Shown here one piece after another: positions 1 to 7,670 of a stretch of 64,000 nucleotides of DNA. The DNA lies in the NCBI GenBank assembly GCA_002238785.1, contig MPNA01000001.1, positions 62,001 through 126,000 on the forward strand. The letters run 5' to 3'. This stretch comes from a bacterium OM1 bin76. Lineage in GTDB: Bacteria; Actinomycetota; Acidimicrobiia; Spongiisociales; ZC4RG35. The position numbers were made by a program, and so were the translations under genes. The notes under the pieces are model-generated. The model searched no databases. It was not told where the DNA came from and saw only the letters and a program-made list of their open reading frames with translations. Within the stretch, counting starts at the first letter, position 1. Each line of letters opens with the position of its first letter.

Positions 1-46
1 GACTTACCGAATAGACCTCTGCCGATCACGCTCTACTCGGGTGCCT

Positions 47-66
47 CCGAACGCATCCGTGTTCGG
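47..66 (-). terminator. Possible hairpin downstream of moaC
   Basis: CCGAAC and GTTCGG form a 6-bp stem around an 8-nt loop, about 25 bases past the moaC stop codon on the minus strand. No T-run follows, so this is a weak candidate. Nothing else recognisable lies in positions 1-88. Confidence 0.25.
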
Positions 67-88
67 CAACCGGCGGCTACCCGAAGGC

Positions 89-565
89 CTATCGCCGCCA
101 CTCCCCCGACCTGCCTCCGCCCTTCTCCAAGAGTTGGATCGGGCCGATTGCCACACCGCGGTCGAGACCCTTGATCATGTCATAGAGGGCCAGGGCGGCC
201 ACCGACACCGCCGACATCGCTTCCATCTCCACCCCCGTGCGGGCCGTGGTGCGAACCTCGGCGGTTATCACCATCCCATCGTCACAGGGCTCCAGGTTCA
301 CCTCGATTCCAGAGAGAGGAAGTGGGTGGCACAGCGGGACCAACTCGGCAGTCCGTTTGGCAGCCATGATCCCGGCCATTCTCACCACCGCCCCCACATC
401 CCCCTTGGGGACGACTCCCTCCAGGATGGAGCGGGTCACCTCCGGGCTGACCCCCACCCTGGCCTCGGCCACCGCCCGACGCATCGTCACAGGCTTGTGC
501 CCCACCTCCACCATGTGCATCTCACCCCGCTCGTTCAGATGGGTGACCGCCCCTTCGCTATTCAT
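89..565 (-). CDS. moaC: Cyclic pyranopterin monophosphate synthase MoaC
   Basis: Converts the cyclised GTP intermediate made by MoaA to cyclic pyranopterin monophosphate in molybdenum cofactor synthesis; cytosolic hexamer in characterised members. The 158 residues match the family's usual length. Visible family motifs are KGDV (K54), LCHPLPL (H80), GVEMEAM (111-117) and YDMIKGLDRG (D129, K132), which cover the known active-site residues. The ATG at 565 is chosen because the preceding in-frame sequence is a low-complexity shadow of moeA and homologs begin near here. The start overlaps the moeA stop by 8 bases, so the two are probably translationally coupled. Confidence 0.95.
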   Translation of the reverse strand: MNSEGAVTHLNERGEMHMVEVGHKPVTMRRAVAEARVGVSPEVTRSILEGVVPKGDVGAVVRMAGIMAAKRTAELVPLCHPLPLSGIEVNLEPCDDGMVITAEVRTTARTGVEMEAMSAVSVAALALYDMIKGLDRGVAIGPIQLLEKGGGRSGEWRR

Positions 566-1811
566 CAGGCACTTCATCCTCGCTGCGGGTCTCGGGAGAC
601 CGCAACATTTCCACCTCCACTGTCTCTCCCTCTGCCACCACGTCGACTCCCACCGGCACCACTGCCATACCATCCGCATAGGCAGCGGCCGAGAGCACAT
701 TGGATCCCTGTCCACCCGAGGAACGGGCCACGACGCGGCCGTTCTCCATTTGCACCACCACCCGGACGAAAACGGTCTTTAGCGGATTGGTGCGAAGATC
801 ATGTCCCGCCGCGGCCGGGATCCGGGGTCGATAGACGGCTTGCGATCCCATCATCTTCAATAGCGATGGACGCACGAACTGCTCGTACGCCACCAGTGCC
901 GACACGGGATTGCCCGGCAGCCCAAACAGAGGAGTGCCGTTGATGTGGCCGAAGGCGAAGGGCTTGGCGGGCTGCATCGCCACCTTCCACATCTGGATGT
1001 TGCCCAGAGTAGACAGGACGTGCTTCACCAGGTCGTACTCCCCCATGGAGACTCCCCCCGACGTCACAGTGATGTCCGCTCGATCAGACGCTTCCAGAAG
1101 AGCGGAACGCAGGACCTCCTCCTGGTCGGGGATGATCCCCATATCGAGGATCTCCACCCCCAGTTCGGCCAGCAGACCCTTTAGCAGGGGTCGGTTGGAG
1201 TCTCGAATCCCTCCGGGAGGAAGAGTCGGGCTGTCAAGCGGAAACAACTCGTCCCCGGTTGACAGAACGGCGGCCCTGGCTCTTCTTCTCACCTTGGGGT
1301 TGGCTACGCCGATGGTGGCCAGCACTCCCAAATGGACAGGACCCAGCCGGGCGCCGGCAGGCAACACCAATTGCCCCTCTTCCAGGTCCCCGCCAGCCGG
1401 CCTCACCGCGGTTCCCATCGGCACCGAGGACATGATCCGGACCTTCCCTCCAGCCAAAGGCTCGGTGTCCTCCACCTTGACCACCGCTTCCGCTCCGGCC
1501 GGCATCGGCGCCCCGGTCATGATCTTGATGACCTGACCGGCAACGACCGACCCGGAGGCAACGCTCCCTGCAGGCACGTCTTCGCTGATCTTCAACACCA
1601 CCGGCGGGTGGGCCACATCCGCCACCCGCACCGCGTAGCCGTCCATGGCAGAATTGGCGAAGGACGGAACCGGATGGGGAGCCACGACATCGGCGGCGAG
1701 CGCCAGACCTTGCGCCCGTTCCAAAGGAGGCTCGATGACGGGCAGACGGTTCATGGCCGAGAGAACCTCTCGGCGTGCTTCCGTGAGCGGTTTCATCTCC
1801 TCGCCGGCCAT
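558..1811 (-). CDS. moeA: Molybdopterin molybdenumtransferase MoeA
   Basis: Inserts molybdate into adenylylated molybdopterin, the last step of molybdenum cofactor assembly. The protein is 417 residues, the usual size. MoeA motifs are visible in order: NSAMDGYAVR near the N-terminus, STGDEL at the start of the MogA-like domain, SGGVSMGEYD, LPGNPVSALV and a C-terminal beta-barrel domain. The ATG at 1811 lies 2 bases after the plsY stop; the open frame continues upstream only as a shadow of plsY. A downstream ATG (MKPLTE, five codons on) is a possible alternative start. It forms a run plsY-moeA-moaC on the minus strand. Confidence 0.95.
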   Translation of the reverse strand: MAGEEMKPLTEARREVLSAMNRLPVIEPPLERAQGLALAADVVAPHPVPSFANSAMDGYAVRVADVAHPPVVLKISEDVPAGSVASGSVVAGQVIKIMTGAPMPAGAEAVVKVEDTEPLAGGKVRIMSSVPMGTAVRPAGGDLEEGQLVLPAGARLGPVHLGVLATIGVANPKVRRRARAAVLSTGDELFPLDSPTLPPGGIRDSNRPLLKGLLAELGVEILDMGIIPDQEEVLRSALLEASDRADITVTSGGVSMGEYDLVKHVLSTLGNIQMWKVAMQPAKPFAFGHINGTPLFGLPGNPVSALVAYEQFVRPSLLKMMGSQAVYRPRIPAAAGHDLRTNPLKTVFVRVVVQMENGRVVARSSGGQGSNVLSAAAYADGMAVVPVGVDVVAEGETVEVEMLRSPETRSEDEVPDE

Positions 1812-1813
1812 GA

Positions 1814-2410
1814 TCACCCGGCGCCGGACCTTCTCTCCCTCCAAGTGTCCAGATTGGACCGATGCCGGTACAGGATCACAACCACTATCACCAGCAACCA
1901 GATCAGCGCCGGAAACTCCATGCCTTGCCAGTAGCTGAGAGGCAGGTAGACCACCGCGGCCAGCGTGGAACCCGCCGCCGGGAATTTGGCCACCCGGGCC
2001 ACCACTGCCCAGAGCACCGCCATCACCACCGTTACCAGCGGCAGGACGAACAGCATCGCCCCGAACATGGTGGCCACGCCCTTTCCTCCCCGGAACCGGT
2101 GGAAAACCGGATAGCAGTGCCCGATGACCGCCGCGGCCCCGGCCAACATGATCTCCCATGAGTCCACGGGGTTGGTGGTTCCCACCGCCAACCAGGCCAG
2201 ATAAGCGGCGACCAGTCCCTTCAACAAGTCCCCGACCAGCACCATGATTCCCGGGAACACCCCCACCACCCGGAACACGTTGGCGGCGCCGGGATTCCCG
2301 CTCCCATGGGCGCGGATGTCCACGCCATGCAGGCGACTGACGAAGATGGCGAAATCGATCGATCCGATCAGATAGGAGACAACGACGGCTGCCACAACAG
2401 AAAAGTCCAT
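1814..2410 (-). CDS. plsY: Acyl-phosphate:glycerol-3-phosphate acyltransferase PlsY
   Basis: Integral membrane enzyme that transfers an acyl group from acyl-phosphate to glycerol-3-phosphate, the first step of phospholipid synthesis. The 198-residue protein has five or more hydrophobic segments and the three PlsY motifs: GSGNPGAANVFR near residues 35-47, GDLLKGLVA in the middle, and HCYPVFHRFRGGKGVATM. It is the first gene of the plsY-moeA-moaC run and is divergent from the zinc-ribbon gene starting at 2495, so both promoters should lie in the 84-base gap. Confidence 0.95.
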   Translation of the reverse strand: MDFSVVAAVVVSYLIGSIDFAIFVSRLHGVDIRAHGSGNPGAANVFRVVGVFPGIMVLVGDLLKGLVAAYLAWLAVGTTNPVDSWEIMLAGAAAVIGHCYPVFHRFRGGKGVATMFGAMLFVLPLVTVVMAVLWAVVARVAKFPAAGSTLAAVVYLPLSYWQGMEFPALIWLLVIVVVILYRHRSNLDTWRERRSGAG

Positions 2411-2494
2411 GATTCTTCACCAGTTTATGCTCCCCGCGCTGTTGGAGGTATTCTCAGACTCGGTTTCCCCGCGTCATCCAGCCGAGAACACGCT

Positions 2495-2806
2495 ATGCCC
2501 ACTTACGAATACCTTTGTCGCCAGTGCGGTGACCGCATGGAAGTGTGGCAATCCTTTGCTGATGACCCTCTCACCCTGCATCAGGCCTGCGGGGGGTCGT
2601 TGCGGAAGGTGTTTCACGCTCGCGGAGTGGTCTTCAAGGGTTCCGGCTTCTACGTCACCGACTCCCGCAAGCCCAATCCCGCCAATCGAGGCACCAATGG
2701 GAAGTCCTCGGAGTCGTCCCAGGAAGAGTCTTCCCCGAAATCCAAGTCCAACGGTGAGAAGTCGTCGGTGAAGCCTTCCGGCAGCCAGAAGGCCTCCTCG
2801 GAGTAA
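2495..2806 (+). CDS. FmdB-type zinc-ribbon protein
   Basis: A 103-residue protein beginning MPTYEYLCRQCGDRMEV, the hallmark of the FmdB putative regulatory family. The CxxC pair near residue 8 should be the first zinc-binding half; the second half is degenerate, with a single Cys (HQACGG). The sequence KVFHARGVVFKGSGFYVTD is the conserved family core. The last 40 residues are Ser/Lys/Glu-rich and look disordered. The function of the family is not established; a nucleic-acid-binding role is usually assumed. The start is the ATG at the conserved MPTYEY; the longer upstream frame runs against plsY. Confidence 0.85.
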   Translation: MPTYEYLCRQCGDRMEVWQSFADDPLTLHQACGGSLRKVFHARGVVFKGSGFYVTDSRKPNPANRGTNGKSSESSQEESSPKSKSNGEKSSVKPSGSQKASSE

Positions 2807-2847
2807 CCACCTGCCCTGGCCGGCGGGATGGCTGGGAAATATCACGG

Positions 2848-2871
2848 TGGGTCGCGAATCAATGCGACCCA
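2848..2871 (+). terminator. Stem-loop after the FmdB-type gene
   Basis: TGGGTCGC and GCGACCCA form a perfect 8-bp stem with an 8-nt loop, about 40 bases past the stop of the zinc-ribbon gene and before the SAF gene. No U-tract follows, so it may be an intrinsic terminator of weak type or a leader hairpin of the next gene. Confidence 0.4.
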
Positions 2872-2913
2872 TTGGCGTTGGTGTTCTGCATTGATAGCCA
2901 ACCATCCTGTGGA

Positions 2914-3450
2914 ATGCTGTGGTTTACTCCTCGCGGCTACCTGAGGTGGGCAGGAGCGGTGGCGATTGTCGGTCTCTCCTGGTGGATCCAGATGATGCCG
3001 GCGCCAACCACACCGCACCCCTTTGCCAAAAACGACATCGAAGCAGGCGCCGATGTCTTCGCAGACCTGTTCGAATTCCGGCAAATACCGGCGGGAGTCC
3101 TTCCGCCTGCCGCCCCGCAAGGGACTCTGACAGCAGCCATGAATGCAGGAGACCCCCTGCTTCCCTCCCTGGTCACCGGATCCCGGGTGGCGGTTCCTGC
3201 TGGGTGGTGGGCCGTGGAACTCGAGTCGCCACCCGGACTCCTACCCGGTCAGCAGGTGATGCTGGTAGCCGGCGAGCAACAACTGGGATCCGGTGACCAG
3301 GCAATAGCGGGGATTGTGATCCGCCCGGGCACTGAGAGGCGCGGTGCGGAGGATGTCGCCCTCATCGCCATCCCCGGAGAGCACCTGAGCCGAGTCTCCT
3401 CGGCATCTGCCTATGGAACCCTGACGGTGGCCGTAGCTCCGAACCGCTAG
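2914..3450 (+). CDS. Membrane-anchored SAF-domain protein, CpaB-like
   Basis: About 178 residues. One hydrophobic N-terminal segment (WAGAVAIVGLSWWI) precedes an extracytoplasmic region with a SAF-like stretch: NDIEAGADV, then RQIPAGVLPP, then AMNAGDPLLPSLV, the pattern found in CpaB/RcpC and FlgA relatives. The end, YGTLTVAVAPN, resembles the C-terminal beta strand of CpaB proteins. SAF proteins of this kind usually serve pilus assembly; a full CpaB is encoded separately at 10148-10951. This gene sits 11 bases before uppP and may be co-transcribed with it. The start is uncertain; an upstream ATG at 2872 adds 14 unlikely residues. Confidence 0.6.
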   Translation: MLWFTPRGYLRWAGAVAIVGLSWWIQMMPAPTTPHPFAKNDIEAGADVFADLFEFRQIPAGVLPPAAPQGTLTAAMNAGDPLLPSLVTGSRVAVPAGWWAVELESPPGLLPGQQVMLVAGEQQLGSGDQAIAGIVIRPGTERRGAEDVALIAIPGEHLSRVSSASAYGTLTVAVAPNR

Positions 3451-3461
3451 CGTGTCATGCC

Positions 3462-4235
3462 ATGGTCAACGCACTGGTATGGGGCATCGTCCAAGGACTC
3501 ACGGAGTTTCTTCCCGTGTCCTCCAGCGGCCATCTGGTCCTGGCCCCGGCCTTGCTGTCGGAGATGGGATGGCGAATCTCCACCCCTTCCCTGGCGGAAA
3601 GCGCCTTCCTTCATCTGGGCACCCTAGGAGCGGTGGTCTTCTACTATCGACAGGATCTGCGCCTACTGCTCAGATTCAGAACCTGCCGGCAGAGTCGCCA
3701 CCTGTGGGGCCTGCTGGCGGTTGGAACCGCGCCCGCCGCCTTGGGTTTGCTGGTGGAGGACTGGGTGGAAGCTGCCCAGGACAACCCGGCGGCTGTGTCG
3801 GGGGCCCTACTCCTCACCACCGCGGCGCTGCTGTGGAGCCACTGGCTGGCCAGACGGGAGGGTCGCCTGGAGGAGGCCGGTTGGCGGGACGGGCTGTGGG
3901 TGGGTTTGGCACAGGCCCTGGCCTTCGTGCCCGGGGTTTCCCGATCAGCAGTCACCATCACAACCGGGATGTCCCGAGGCCTGTCTCCTCGGCAGGCGAC
4001 TCGATACTCCTTCCTGCTGGCCGTCCCTGCCATTGCGGCCGCCGGTCTGCGTTCGGTAACCCGCATGGACCTAACCCCCGACACCCTGGGGCCGGCGCTG
4101 GTCGGTCTGTTGGTTGCGGCGGTAGTGGGCTACCTGTCGATAATCGGACTGCTGTCGGTGATCCGTCGTGTCGGGTTGGCGCCGTTCGCCGCCTACACCG
4201 CCGCGCTGGCTGTGGTGGGACTCTACGTATTCTGA
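3462..4235 (+). CDS. uppP: Undecaprenyl-diphosphatase UppP (BacA)
   Basis: Membrane phosphatase that recycles undecaprenyl pyrophosphate to the monophosphate lipid carrier used for peptidoglycan; confers bacitracin tolerance when abundant. The 257-residue polytopic protein begins with the family signature GIVQGLTEFLPVSSSGHL (catalytic Glu/Ser/His region) and has the second signature PGVSRSAVTITTGM near residue 150, with the catalytic Arg. Functionally linked to the mur genes at the other end of the window. It is convergent with the Tad operon. Confidence 0.96.
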   Translation: MVNALVWGIVQGLTEFLPVSSSGHLVLAPALLSEMGWRISTPSLAESAFLHLGTLGAVVFYYRQDLRLLLRFRTCRQSRHLWGLLAVGTAPAALGLLVEDWVEAAQDNPAAVSGALLLTTAALLWSHWLARREGRLEEAGWRDGLWVGLAQALAFVPGVSRSAVTITTGMSRGLSPRQATRYSFLLAVPAIAAAGLRSVTRMDLTPDTLGPALVGLLVAAVVGYLSIIGLLSVIRRVGLAPFAAYTAALAVVGLYVF

Positions 4236-4290
4236 AGCAATCCTGAGACTTCAGCCGCTGGCTGCAGGCTGTTTCACGGCAGGGGAATCC

Positions 4291-4722
4291 TCATCCGACA
4301 ACATGCGGCACCGCGGTGGAGGTCACCGCCACCTGTATGCGGTCGGATTCCGACACCAGTCTGAGCAGGACCAGCCGCGTTGATCCCCACACCTGCACCG
4401 ACACCGACCGCCGGTCGGGACTGACCACGACCTTTGCCGGTCCATCCAGAAGAGAGGATGACGGATGCTGGGAGACAAAGCTACGTCCCAACTCTTCGGC
4501 CCTGACCGGGTCCAGATGGGCCTGCCCGGTACGCCGCCAGCGTTCTTCGGAGATCCCGGAGGCTGCCGCGGTTGCGGTTGCCTCGGCCAGCCCCGACAAA
4601 CGGGAGCGCATGATCACCACCGACCACAGGTCCAGCCCCAACCCACCAAGGACCAGCAGGCAGATTCCCAACCCCAACAACCAGATGGTGATCGAACCCC
4701 CCTGTCCCCTCACCAGTCTCAT
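4291..4722 (-). CDS. TadG-like pilus-associated protein
   Basis: 143 residues, last gene of the Tad operon. The N-terminus (RGQGGSITIWLLGLGICLLVLGGLGLD) is a basic patch followed by one hydrophobic helix, as in TadG/Rv3655-type proteins, followed by SRLSGLAEATATAAASG, typical of the region after the helix in helicase/secretion-neighbourhood TadE-like proteins of actinobacteria. The rest is a small beta-rich domain. The start ATG overlaps the preceding gene stop (4719-4722). Likely a minor pseudopilin; exact role not known. Confidence 0.7.
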   Translation of the reverse strand: MRLVRGQGGSITIWLLGLGICLLVLGGLGLDLWSVVIMRSRLSGLAEATATAAASGISEERWRRTGQAHLDPVRAEELGRSFVSQHPSSSLLDGPAKVVVSPDRRSVSVQVWGSTRLVLLRLVSESDRIQVAVTSTAVPHVVG

Positions 4723-5174
4723 GGGGTGGAGCGGTACAGTCCCACCATCTCGGTCTGGTAGGCCCGCACCGAGACACTCCCCACCGCACCATAGGGAGTC
4801 AACAATGCAGGTGATCTGGCAATGATCACCACTTTCACCAGCTTGCCCTTGACCGGTGGCCCGCAGGAAGAGCGGGGCGGGGAGGTGACCGGGCCGGTGT
4901 CCCCGTCACAGAACCCGACGCTCACCGTGTCCGTCCCCACATCATGATTGAGCGCAATCTGGCTGACCATCTGCAGAACACTTGTCTCCGACCCGTCGGA
5001 GAGGACCCACTCCCTGGCGCCCTCAGCCGCCGCGATTCTGGCAAACACAATCCGCTCGAGCAACGGCCCGAAGGACAGCGCCAGCAGAGCCAAGGGAATC
5101 AGGACCAGCCCGATGCCCAGCACCAACTCGATGGGTGCCGAGCCCCGGTGCGCCTTCCAGTTGGCCATCGTCAT
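4719..5174 (-). CDS. TadE-family minor pseudopilin
   Basis: 151 residues. A short basic N-terminus (KAHRGSAPIELVLGIG) precedes one hydrophobic helix; the conserved Glu five residues after a Gly fits a class IVb prepilin/TadE cleavage region. After the helix come FARIAAAEGAREWVLS and a soluble beta-rich domain with two Cys (FCDGD, SSCGPP) that could form a disulfide. The ATG at 5174 overlaps the stop of the upstream gene (5171-5173); a second ATG two codons later is equally possible. Predicted minor component of the Tad pilus. Confidence 0.72.
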   Translation of the reverse strand: MTMANWKAHRGSAPIELVLGIGLVLIPLALLALSFGPLLERIVFARIAAAEGAREWVLSDGSETSVLQMVSQIALNHDVGTDTVSVGFCDGDTGPVTSPPRSSCGPPVKGKLVKVVIIARSPALLTPYGAVGSVSVRAYQTEMVGLYRSTP

Positions 5175-5590
5175 TCTCGCTCTGCCGTTGCTGTGGCGGC
5201 CATCTGGAATCGAAAGTCGGGTATGCCCGGCAACCACGCCGAGAAGACCACGTCCGCCGTGGCTCTGGCCTGGGTGGCGCCCTTCACGCACCGGTAGGAC
5301 ACTCCCGAACCCATGCGGCCGGCCAGAAGGCCGGACAGGACCTCGCTGATCCGCTTTTCGCACTGGGGTGAGTCATTGCCGAAGCCGGCGCCATGACGAA
5401 CACCGTCATCCAAAGCCACCCGAACCACCGCCCGGCCATATTGGACCACCAGCAGGTTGGCCAGCAGCACAAAGAACAACATGGAGAACCCGGCCGCCAC
5501 CACGAAGCTCATCGTGGCAAAGCCCTGGGCGTTCCCCAGACGCAGTCTTACGCCGCCAGGCGTCCTTCGAGCGCAATGCGGCCCGCTCAC
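5171..5590 (-). CDS. TadE-like pseudopilin
   Basis: About 139 residues. One hydrophobic helix (ATMSFVVAAGFSMLFFVLLANLLV) follows a basic N-terminus, then VQYGRAVVRVALDDGVRHGAG, a pattern common in TadE/TadG-like proteins of actinobacterial Tad loci. I chose a GTG start at 5590 because it clears the flp stop and has GGGAAGG about 12 bases upstream; an ATG at 5644 is in frame but would overlap flp by 37 bases. Two Cys (PQCEKR, YRCVKG) may form a disulfide. Confidence 0.65.
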   Translation of the reverse strand: MSGPHCARRTPGGVRLRLGNAQGFATMSFVVAAGFSMLFFVLLANLLVVQYGRAVVRVALDDGVRHGAGFGNDSPQCEKRISEVLSGLLAGRMGSGVSYRCVKGATQARATADVVFSAWLPGIPDFRFQMAATATAERE

Positions 5591-5607
5591 GCAAACCCCA
5601 ACCTTCC

Positions 5608-5823
5608 CTACTTCAGTTGGCTGGAGAGCTGATTGCGTATCCATCCCACGATGTCGGTTCCCAGCGCCTGCAGCACAGCCCAGATGGCCAGCAGAGCTAC
5701 CACCGCCAAGGCTGCGTTTCCCAGCAATTCCGCAGTGCTGAGACCCTCCTCTCGGCGCCAGAACACCAACGCCCTATCCCAGATGATTCGAAGTGCCATC
5801 GTCAGCATGTTCGTTGCCTCCAT
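5608..5823 (-). CDS. flp: Flp-family type IVb pilin
   Basis: 71-residue major pilin candidate. The prepilin site is REEG followed by LSTAELLG: cleavage is expected after the Gly and leaves Glu at +5, as in Flp pilins. The hydrophobic helix NAALAVVALLAIWAVLQAL follows directly. The leader is about 27 residues, long for Flp; an internal ATG (MLTMAL) gives a shorter one. Lies directly after tadC, as in other actinobacterial Tad loci. Confidence 0.85.
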   Translation of the reverse strand: MEATNMLTMALRIIWDRALVFWRREEGLSTAELLGNAALAVVALLAIWAVLQALGTDIVGWIRNQLSSQLK

Positions 5824-5838
5824 TTCTTGTCGTTTGCG

Positions 5839-6789
5839 TTATTTCCAACCCAGAATCAATTGCGGAAGAGGCGCCGCCACAAAGAGCAGCATGACCGGCG
5901 CCAGAATGGCGATAGTGGGAACCAGCATCGCCGAGCGTCTCTTGGTAGCCGATCGCCGAAGCGCCTCCCGCCGGGTCTGGCGGGCGTCATCGGCAAGGGC
6001 TCTCAGACCTGAGGCCAGATCCACACCCATCTCCTCCGACGAGGCGAGCAACTTGTAGGTGCGGGCACAGTGAGCTTCGGGGGTGACTTCAGCCAATCTT
6101 CGAAAGGCGGCCGGGGCGCTCATACCTGATCGGTGCATCCTGAGGGCCGTTCGCAACTCCCCGATCACCTCCCCGCTGCCGCGTTCGGTCAGTTCACCCA
6201 CCGCGTGGATGATCCCGCTACCCGACCTCACCCGGATGGCGAGCAGTTGGTTGATGGTGGAGATCTCGATCTTCATCTTGGATCGACGCCGCTCCAGGGT
6301 CCGATCCAGCCGGCCTCGGACCCGCAACGCACCCGCCAGGCCACATCCTAAGGAGGCCACCAGCACCACCAGGGTGGACTGTCGGAGGACCACGGTGACC
6401 CCCGCTCCCAAGGCAAGGAACATCACGGTGGTTCCCAGTACCGCCAGCCGGTAGGACGCCACCCGGTCCCGGTCGTCAAGCCCCGAGTAGAGCCGGGCCT
6501 GTCGAAGGCGGAGAGCCAACTGATCCTCGCCCACACGTTCGGCAACCCGCCCGACCCGGTGAGCGGCTGCGAGGACTATCGGGCCGAACAGTCGCACCGC
6601 CGCGGAACTGGATGTCGCCCATGAGCGACCACCATCCGCCGCACCGGGGCCGGACCGTCCTCCCGCCCCGGTGTACGGGCGAACCCTGCCGCTCAAACGC
6701 TTGGGCGGCGGGAAAGCCCATAGCAGAGCCGCCACCACCGTAGCGGAGGTCAGGATCGCCGCCAACAGGTGAGCTGACTGCTCTACCAC
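5839..6789 (-). CDS. tadC: Tad secretion inner-membrane protein TadC (GspF family)
   Basis: 316 residues with an N-terminal hydrophobic segment, a central pair of hydrophobic segments, the T2SS-F cytoplasmic domain (SGSGIIHAVGELTERGSGEVIGELRTAL, split here as SGSGIIHAV...GEVIGELR) and a C-terminal hydrophobic anchor ending in PQLILGWK. With TadB it forms the membrane platform on which the TadA ATPase drives pilin polymerisation. Start overlaps the tadB stop by 7 bases. Confidence 0.85.
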   Translation of the reverse strand: MVEQSAHLLAAILTSATVVAALLWAFPPPKRLSGRVRPYTGAGGRSGPGAADGGRSWATSSSAAVRLFGPIVLAAAHRVGRVAERVGEDQLALRLRQARLYSGLDDRDRVASYRLAVLGTTVMFLALGAGVTVVLRQSTLVVLVASLGCGLAGALRVRGRLDRTLERRRSKMKIEISTINQLLAIRVRSGSGIIHAVGELTERGSGEVIGELRTALRMHRSGMSAPAAFRRLAEVTPEAHCARTYKLLASSEEMGVDLASGLRALADDARQTRREALRRSATKRRSAMLVPTIAILAPVMLLFVAAPLPQLILGWK

Positions 6790-7670
6790 TGACCGCTCCC
6801 CCCGCCCGTACTGGTCAGCACCCGCGGTTCATCCTGGGGTCGAGCCAGCCGGGAGATGATAGCAATGCCCAGCAGCGACAGGCCGGCGCCGATCACCACC
6901 ACCAGGATTCCCGCCGGCGAGGAATAGAAGGCGCGGAACGGACCTGGGCGGAAGGTCAGGGCAACCAGGACCAGCCATGGCAGCATGAACACCACCCGGG
7001 CGTTGATGCGCTGCTCCAGGGCCTCGGTTTGTTCTTCTTCGGTGGCGGCAAGATCCATGGAGGTGGAGTCGGCCAGGTCGCGGAGGATCTCGGGGATCAG
7101 CACCCCACCCCGCTCGTGAGCGATCATCAGCACTTCTATCACCCGGTCGCTGGTGGGATCGGCCAAGTCCTCCTTGATCGACTCCAAGGCCGGGACCACT
7201 CCCAAGGTGCGGGCCAGCACCGGGAAACGACCGAAGGCCTCCCGCAGCGGCGCCGGACCGGAACGGGCCAGATTCTCCAGTGCCCGTTGCACCGACATAC
7301 CCGAGGAAACCGCTCCGATGACATCCCGGATCCCGTCAGGCCAAGCCTTGCGGACCTCCGACAGCCTCCTGGACCGCACCCTGGCGAAATAGAAGCGGGG
7401 AAGCAAAGAGACCAACACCGAAGGCGGCAGCGCCACTGCCCAGACTCCCGAAAGACCCAGCAGAACCACCAGTGCCAGAAGGCCCACCCCGGCCGACACC
7501 ATGGTGAACTGCATGGGGGTCACGTTCAGGCCGGCCTGCGCCAGCCACAACTCCCGCGCTCCCCCGCCTCTGCGGGGCCCAACCAGCCGCAACCGGGGAC
7601 GGACTCCCATCAACACCGCGGTGGCCAAAGAGACAAACACCCCGCTTGCCACAGCCGCAGCCAACCTCAC
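6783..7670 (-). CDS. tadB: Tad secretion inner-membrane protein TadB (GspF family)
   Basis: 295 residues. The GspF-type core is visible as MSVQRALENLARS...LREAFGRFP, followed by AHERGGVLIPEILRDLADS and EEEQTEALEQRINARVVFMLPW, then two C-terminal hydrophobic helices. Pairs with TadC to make the pilus platform. ATGA-type overlap with tadA (stop at 7667) supports the ATG at 7670 and translational coupling. Confidence 0.87.
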   Translation of the reverse strand: MRLAAAVASGVFVSLATAVLMGVRPRLRLVGPRRGGGARELWLAQAGLNVTPMQFTMVSAGVGLLALVVLLGLSGVWAVALPPSVLVSLLPRFYFARVRSRRLSEVRKAWPDGIRDVIGAVSSGMSVQRALENLARSGPAPLREAFGRFPVLARTLGVVPALESIKEDLADPTSDRVIEVLMIAHERGGVLIPEILRDLADSTSMDLAATEEEQTEALEQRINARVVFMLPWLVLVALTFRPGPFRAFYSSPAGILVVVIGAGLSLLGIAIISRLARPQDEPRVLTSTGGGSGQW

